Below are positions 58,234 to 64,000 of a stretch of 64,000 nucleotides of DNA, one piece after another (within the stretch, counting starts at the first letter, position 1; the number at the start of each line of letters is the position of its first letter). A program made the position numbers and the translations under genes. The notes below the pieces were generated by a model. That model made no database searches, was not told the DNA's origin, and saw only the letters and a program-made list of their open reading frames with translations. The stretch is from Lucifuga dentata (taxonomy: Eukaryota > Chordata > Actinopteri > Ophidiiformes > Bythitidae), in the NCBI GenBank assembly GCA_014773175.1, contig VXCM01000753.1, positions 153,501 through 217,500 on the forward strand, in the 5' to 3' direction.

Positions 58234-59479
58234 GTAACAGGCAGCAAACTAGCAAGCACACCACAGAGAGGCAGGCATAAAATCTGCATGCTGGAAGAAA
58301 CAAGATGGACATAAAAGATGGAGTAAATTGCAGAGAGGAATTTTCTTGTCAAAGGCTAATGGAAACATTTCCACACAACACAGAGAGGGGAATGGAGGCT
58401 CCACTATCACAGCCGAGCAGACGGAGCTGGCAGCCATTCCAGAGAAGTGCTGAGATGTGCACACTGGCCCGGCTTAGCGCCCTCAGCCAGCCCCTCAGGC
58501 CTCCACCTGAATAATCTGTGTCAACAGGTTCCAGAATGCCCGCAAGAATCAAATAAACAAAGACAAAAACACTTACAAAGTAATTGTCCCTCCACTTTTT
58601 TTTTCATCGCATTGTTTTTGTTGTTACTTCAACCTTCTAATTAAGTAACAACAGCCCCCAAACCCTAAGATTCCTGTTGCACCAGCAGTGAGGACTTGTT
58701 TCTTGTTGTTTAACCGAGAGGCTCATAGCTACTTTCCATAGCAAAACACTTAAAGCAGGCAGACATCTTGCTTCATATCATTTAGAGGACAGAAAAATCT
58801 AAATGGAGAATTGGAAATGATGGAAAAATGCTATTTTTTGGTCACACTTATCCTGCAGAAGATATATTTAGCCAAAACCAAGTTTGCAGGATTTAGAGAA
58901 TTGCTCATCATATTCCATTACTGTTTTGGTTGACAGTGCTATCTGTTTTGTCAACTTACAATTGCCCAACCTGCACCAAAGCCCAGGTATAATCCCAGTC
59001 AAAGCTGTCTGCTGTTATATACAATGTTTCTTCCACATGTTTGTTTTCACACCCAAACCCATGTCTCATGGAGCCTATGAGAGATTGATTTGGTGGTAGC
59101 ATTTTCACTGACAATTCCTCAAGGCAGGGGGAGCATTTACGTGCTCCCTGACACCCTACATGCCCCGGGGACAGTATAGAGTCTCAGCCTGTTTGGACCA
59201 AATGTGGATTTGTTGGTTACTGATAAGTATAAACCGAAAAAAAATAGAGATAAAAGCAAATGATGAAGGATAGGATGACTTTTCAAATCTCTGGCTGCCA
59301 TTTCATGATGTGAGAAACCACTGCAGCGTGCTCACAGATGAAACCCGTTGCAGTTTAATAAGACAAAAACAGCAGACTATAAAGGACTCTATAATCAAAA
59401 ACAATCTGCATGCAAAATGGTAAACAACCAAGTTGAATAAGAGAGATGAAGATGAAGCCAATCTGGTGACTTGTTCATC
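58234..59479. other. Non-coding segment
   Basis: 58234-58560 is mixed unique sequence with opposing short frames and no domain. The rest is AT-rich. Confidence 0.5.
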
Positions 59480-59660
59480 TCATCTGCCTGTCTTCTACTG
59501 GAAGTCATCCATTTATAATAAGCCTGGCTGATAAATGTTTTAATAAACTTATTGCATAATTCATTTTTGGCAGGCCTGGTTTTAATTGACTTATCGTCGA
59601 ATTGTACTGGAGATCAAAAGCCTGATTAAAGCAATGTATATATTACTGCCCTGTGGTTTT
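59480..59660. promoter_or_regulatory. Candidate conserved non-coding block
   Basis: Contains TTTTAATAAACTTATTGCAT, GTTTTAATTGACTTATCG and AAAAGCCTGATTAAAG. Repeat-free, short. Appearance only. Confidence 0.3.
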
Positions 59661-60555
59661 CCCCCAACACCATGTTTCAAAAAACACCAGAGAAGAAGTA
59701 TGTTGAGAAATGTGATCAATTATTCACTAAGATAATGAATTAAGTGATTGATTAGTTGATTGCTTTTGACAATGTTGATGTCAGGAAAAGTTTATGTTGA
59801 TGGATGATGCACAGTTTAATAAAACTGAAGGCAGCTAGATTATGAGAAGCTGAATTATATACAGTACAGTACTGTGCAGCATTCAGCAAAAGGTGCATTT
59901 GAACCAAAGTTTTGGAATTAAATTAGGAATTACTTACATTCCCACCATGAAGATTATGAAAACTAGAACAACTGAAGCCTGTAGTGTGCAAGCTGCATCA
60001 TTCCCACTATCAAACACATAACTTACCCTCTGGTGACATTTCCTCAATGGATGACCCATGCTAAGTATGCTGATAGGTGTCCCAGAATAGAAGCCATTTT
60101 TGTGTCGTACCACTTATTTCTACATCTGTCAAAGCCACTGATTATTGTGATTGTTAATTTTTATAGTCTTCTATCATTACTGAATTTTTTTTTCCTTCTG
60201 TATTGCTTGAAATTATGCGTAACTTTGAGTTTTGATGAACATAGTAAGATCTTTCCACTTTGCTGTGTCTAAAACTAGCTAAATATGAGTTTGTAAAAAT
60301 GGCGGTTCTCCGACTAGGGAAGCTTATGTTTGACCAATCAGGGATTAAGCTCCACCCATGGCTCTTGAACCATCAGAGAATACCTACACTAGATTAGGAA
60401 CTAAGAAATTACCAAAAAAAGAAAAAAAAATGTTTGTTCCTTCGTTTGAAAAGGAAGGAAAATTCCTGAGTTCCTGAAAATGCTCCCTACAGCATGAAAG
60501 GGGCCATACAGCATTCAACACATGAAATCTTACGATAATAAATTTAATGTGAGCC

Positions 60556-60556
<1 letters not shown>
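59661..60556. other. AT-rich non-coding segment
   Basis: 60280-60365 (AAAATGGCGGTTCTCCGAC, TTTGACCAATCAGGGATTAA) has the look of a repeat fragment, but I cannot assign it. No gene. Confidence 0.4.
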
Positions 60557-60586
<30 letters not shown>

Positions 60587-60588
60587 TC
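60557..60588. repeat. (TTTTG)n pentanucleotide repeat
   Basis: Five TTTTG units followed by T7. Confidence 0.9.
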
Positions 60589-60880
60589 TGTGTGTGTGAT
60601 TCCTCTACCATAGGTGTCTAAAAAATGTAAATCCAGCATTCCTCTGAGAAGCTGCAAAGTTGACAGATAAGACAGCATTCACACGTCACGGCTATTTGAC
60701 ACCTAATTACACAGCTCTTAATAAGGGGTTCTCTCTGTGTGCGCCCTGAGTTCACACTGTCTCACCGCTATAATTATCTTGTCTCTTTATTTGACAGTGT
60801 ATTGTTTAACCTAGATACAGTGGGGATTCCACATGCCTTCCACCAGCTCACGTAGGAAGTGGTAGCTGTGCTTTTCTTAT
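60589..60880. promoter_or_regulatory. Candidate conserved non-coding block
   Basis: 60670-60830 is complex: CACACGTCACGGCTATTTG, ACACCTAATTACACAGCTC, CCGCTATAATTATCTTG. Repeat-free, appearance only. Confidence 0.3.
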
Positions 60881-61630
60881 TAGTCTTACAACAGACCTGA
60901 CATTACCTCGTATGTTCAGGTTTAATAGGTTTTGTTTATGTCTAACATGCCCTTTTGTCCTGAGCCCATTTTGATTGATGAAAAGTGTTTGTAGCTGAGT
61001 GTTACAGTGTGTATTACAGGGATTTGTTGTTGTGAAGCAACATAAAGACCCAGACTTTTTTTTAATTTGATTTTTTTTTTTTTTGCCTTATTTTATAATT
61101 CCCCAATTAAAGTGATAAATGTTACTGACTGCACTTTTCATTGCAGCAAAAACATTACAGAGGGTTAATCCATGTAAAATGTATTAATTTTAAAGCTATA
61201 GCTATAGCGAATTTTAAAGCTGTAGCAAAAATAAATAAATAAATTTTTTTTTAAAATACAGCCTTCCAGATCAACGGAAATAGACATGTTAGTTTAAAGT
61301 CTCAGGTGGCTAATGTGGATTATTATTCATTTTGGATGAATAATGTTTTGTCCAGTAGGTGTACTTTATGGTGTAGGTGTACATAAAATTCAGAATATCA
61401 GATTTATCTCAAACACAGTGGCTAAGTGATAGGGTAAAGGGTTACCTATAGTCTGATCCATATCAGACAGAAACTACTAAAAATGCACAAGAATTATTTT
61501 ATATAGCATATTCTGTAAGCGTATTTCTTAAATTTAAAACACAACAATTAACCTGTTATATGTCCACAGGAAAACAACAATTACATCTGTGCTCAAACAT
61601 TAGCCAAAAAACTGACAAAAGCCCAGTTAA
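60881..61630. other. AT-rich non-coding segment
   Basis: T-rich near 61058-61084. A 24-bp period repeat (AATTTTAAAGCTATAGC at 61186-61202 and AATTTTAAAGCTGTAGC at 61210-61226) is followed by an AAATAAATAAAT patch. Confidence 0.6.
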
Positions 61631-61875
61631 AATTTTGAATCCTTATCTGGATCTGGACCATATTGCACCTACTGACAGTCTATCATGGGATAAATATGCC
61701 TGATTTATTTCATTGCGATTGGTGTATTACCTTTGAAAAAACTGACCAAAAAAGAAAAAGAAAAATCCCTTATCTTGCAATGTTAAGAAATCATAAAATA
61801 AAATTTAAAAAATCCTGGATCCAAAATTGGTTCTTAACTTTCTGCTACCAACTCCTCCTTGCTGGAGGTGTTTGG
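61631..61875 (+). mobile_element. GGCGGAGGTAA-ended interspersed repeat, copy 4 (decayed)
   Basis: Shares TTATCTGGATCTGGACCA, ATTGCACCTACTGACAGTC, TATCATGGGATAAATATG and GATTGGTGTATTACC with copies at 22325 and 12661, and ends near CTCCTTGCTGGAGGTG. The 83-aa frame across it is incidental. Confidence 0.6.
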
Positions 61876-62483
61876 TTTAATTACAGCATATTTCTCAACA
61901 TTATATCAAGTTAATGCCACTGATGCAACTCATGTATTATTGTTTGAGTGAAGCATTTCATTGGGAGGGGTTTACATAGAAGTTCTTTACGCATTATGGA
62001 GAAGAAAAAATTAAAGAAAAGAACACCCTGTCATCTTTCAAACTAAACTTGGTCAGAGCTGTTTTGTTGTGCTAGTATAAATACATGACTAATAAAAGCT
62101 ATATGTAAAAATTATTCTGTAGTTGCACAGTAAATGTCATGAAATGCTAATTCAGCGTAACTATACTAGCCAACTTCAGACTCAGAGGATCATTCATCAT
62201 TTTTAAAGCTGACATGCTTGTTACCTGCATCATGAAATGCAACAATTACATGAGTTTGACATTTTCCTTTACTTCTTTATTGCACACAGCAGGCGTGGGT
62301 CTCCAACAAATAACAGTAAAAACCGCTATTATATGATTTGAGTTAATCATTGAGTTATAGCATTAATGTAAACATAACAACAACAGATGAATATTTACTC
62401 CTGTCTTATCCTGACACTCCGTGCTTATCTTTAACAAATATCACAGAGAGGTCATTTCTGGGCCATTGCACTCCAGCAGAGTC
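61876..62483. other. AT-rich non-coding segment
   Basis: No gene or repeat recognised. Confidence 0.5.
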
Positions 62484-62523
62484 TTTTTTTTTTTTTTTTT
62501 TTNTTTTTTTTTTTTTTTTTTTT
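62484..62523. repeat. Poly(T) tract with N
   Basis: T run on both sides of the N at 62503. Confidence 0.95.
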
Positions 62524-62688
62524 AAGTGAGTCATATCTGCATTTAGTTCCATGAATTTTGACTGTCACCTTTGCTGCACCATCTTTTTGAAACCAAAAAT
62601 CTTAAAGTGTTATATTGTTTTAAAATGCCCGATTTTTCCTTTAAAGAAAAGTGTTTTGGATGAAATTGTTGTTGTTTTTTTCTTTTTC

Positions 62689-62718
62689 TTTTTTTTTTTT
62701 TTTNTTTTTTTTTTTTTT
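62689..62718. repeat. Poly(T) tract with N
   Basis: T run with the N at 62704, preceded by TTTTTTCTTTTTC. Confidence 0.95.
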
Positions 62719-63867
62719 GATACTGCAGAGACAATAAGATATGATTGGACACACATTTTGTAAATATTTCATTTGAGAATATCAATGTCTCATTCTGGCA
62801 TGTTCAGCCTCTTTTTTTTTCTTTTTTTTCAATAGTGTAACAGAAAGCGCTTGATCCAATTTGACCCCACTATGAGCCATACCGTAGTAATGGAGCCCCC
62901 NCCCACCCTCTGCAAAAAGAAACAAAAAACACTGCTGAGAAGTGAACAACTAAATTGTGATGAGAGGTGAAATTTCCTGTTTGGCCACTTACAGCTAGTA
63001 ATTGCCATGTAATGAAGTTAATGTTTTGTGGAATTTACTACCTTTGTATTGATGGTCATGGTGTCTCTTTTCTTAATTTCAGTTTCCTCCCCTTCTCTTT
63101 TCTTCCCTCTTTCTTTGCATGTTGTATTTTAACTTGGCATTCTTTTGTTCTTTCGAAGCACAAAGGAGACTATGTGAAGGGTCATTAATTTCCTTTCTCT
63201 TTGTCTTTGTCTGGTTTGATTTTCACACTCCTCTCACTCTCACTTTCACTCTCTCTTCGTGGTATGGCATATATGCTTTTATACTCACTTAAAGTCATTT
63301 AATGAAATGCTGCACCAGCTGAGGAGGCCTGGAAATTTCTGATAATTGATGAGATAAGAGGTGTGTGTGTATGTTTTCAGCACATCTGTCCTCAAACTGA
63401 TTTATTCTGGAGATGACCAAATAAGAAGGACGTGATGTAAAATAAAGAAAGTCATTTTTTCATTTACATGCACTTCTTTCTGTTCCTCGTCATCCTTCCT
63501 CCTCCTCTTTCTCCATTACATACAAACTGTGTTTTCTCTCTCTCTCCCTTTCTCTCATTCTCTGTCTTTTCCTCACTTCTTCCTTTATCCAGCAGCTTTT
63601 TCTCGGCATGAGCGTATAGAGAGTATAGCAACCGCTATAACAATAAACAAACCTGACTCAACCCATACACTCACTGGGAAACAAACACACACCTACACAC
63701 ACCTACACATTCTCACAAACACAAATGCAGATATGCATGTACACAAATAGAGACCTGCAAATTTTATAATTCAGGGACGTCCTAGTGTGGTCGAACAACC
63801 TTACAAACAGGTTAATATGATAAATCCTTTGTTTTCAATGAGAATAAAATAAAATACTCAAGGAAAC
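62719..63867. other. Non-coding segment
   Basis: An N sits in a C run at 62901. C/T-rich patches lie at 63085-63115, 63220-63260 and 63530-63595, and a CA-rich stretch at 63685-63720. No gene. Confidence 0.55.
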
Positions 63868-63899
63868 TTTTTTTTTTTTTTTTNTTTTTTTTTTTTTTT
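63868..63899. repeat. Poly(T) tract with N
   Basis: T run on both sides of the N at 63884. Confidence 0.95.
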
Positions 63900-64000
63900 G
63901 GCAACTTTATGATCTATTGCCAAATATACAGTAGCAAATATGCATGAAGATATGCTATAAATACAAGCATGTTTTTATGGTCTGCTGACGTCACAGGAAA

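Noticed and set aside
59858..59905. Tc1-like transposon end (ACAGTACTGTGCA)
   Set aside because: Only the first dozen bases resemble a Tc1 terminus; the continuation and a partner end are absent.
62463..62495. Alu-like end (GCCATTGCACTCCAGC before a T run)
   Set aside because: A 16-base match to the primate Alu end, but upstream and downstream sequence does not continue as Alu and the A-tail orientation is wrong. Chance match; contamination is not supported.

Overview
The window looks like a stretch of nuclear DNA from a percomorph-type teleost fish. The evidence is AT-rich sequence, a very high density of CT/GA, GT/CA and homopolymer microsatellites, and several decayed repeats of kinds I know from fish genomes. 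These include a hAT-like element ending in CAGTGGCGGAAA, a Charlie-like hAT relic, a SINE relic and elements ending in GGCGGAGGTAA. I recognise these from memory and ran no search.

I find no protein-coding gene, exon, rRNA or intact tRNA. The longest open frames (248 aa at 5337-6083 minus, 175 aa at 28797-29324, 173 aa at 26642-27163, 151 aa at 41397-41852 minus) are low-complexity translations of purine/pyrimidine tracts, microsatellites or unstructured sequence, with no family resemblance. The window is best read as a gene desert or a very large intron.

Layout: 1-10000 holds microsatellites, an inverted-repeat transposon (3078-3865), a long purine tract (5330-5930) and complex unique blocks. 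10000-23000 holds the two hAT elements, the SINE relic, three of the four GGCGGAGGTAA-family copies and a 114-bp hairpin. 23000-32000 mixes unique blocks with a second copy of the inverted-repeat transposon (27643-28097). 34700-39900, 43200-45360, 48200-48690 and 51950-53130 are repeat-poor and rich in homeodomain-type TAATTA and octamer motifs, so they are candidate conserved enhancers of a developmental gene outside the window. 54000-64000 is mostly unremarkable AT-rich DNA with microsatellites and a fourth GGCGGAGGTAA-family copy.

An assembly signature runs throughout. There are 25 single N bases. Ten of them are flanked on both sides by the same 55-67 bp sequence, as if overlapping contig ends had been joined by one N instead of merged. 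Most of the others lie in homopolymers or dinucleotide runs. The apparent tandem duplications at these sites should not be taken as biology, and element lengths spanning them are inflated.

Conservation, transcription and chromatin state cannot be seen from one sequence, so every regulatory call here is low to moderate confidence.
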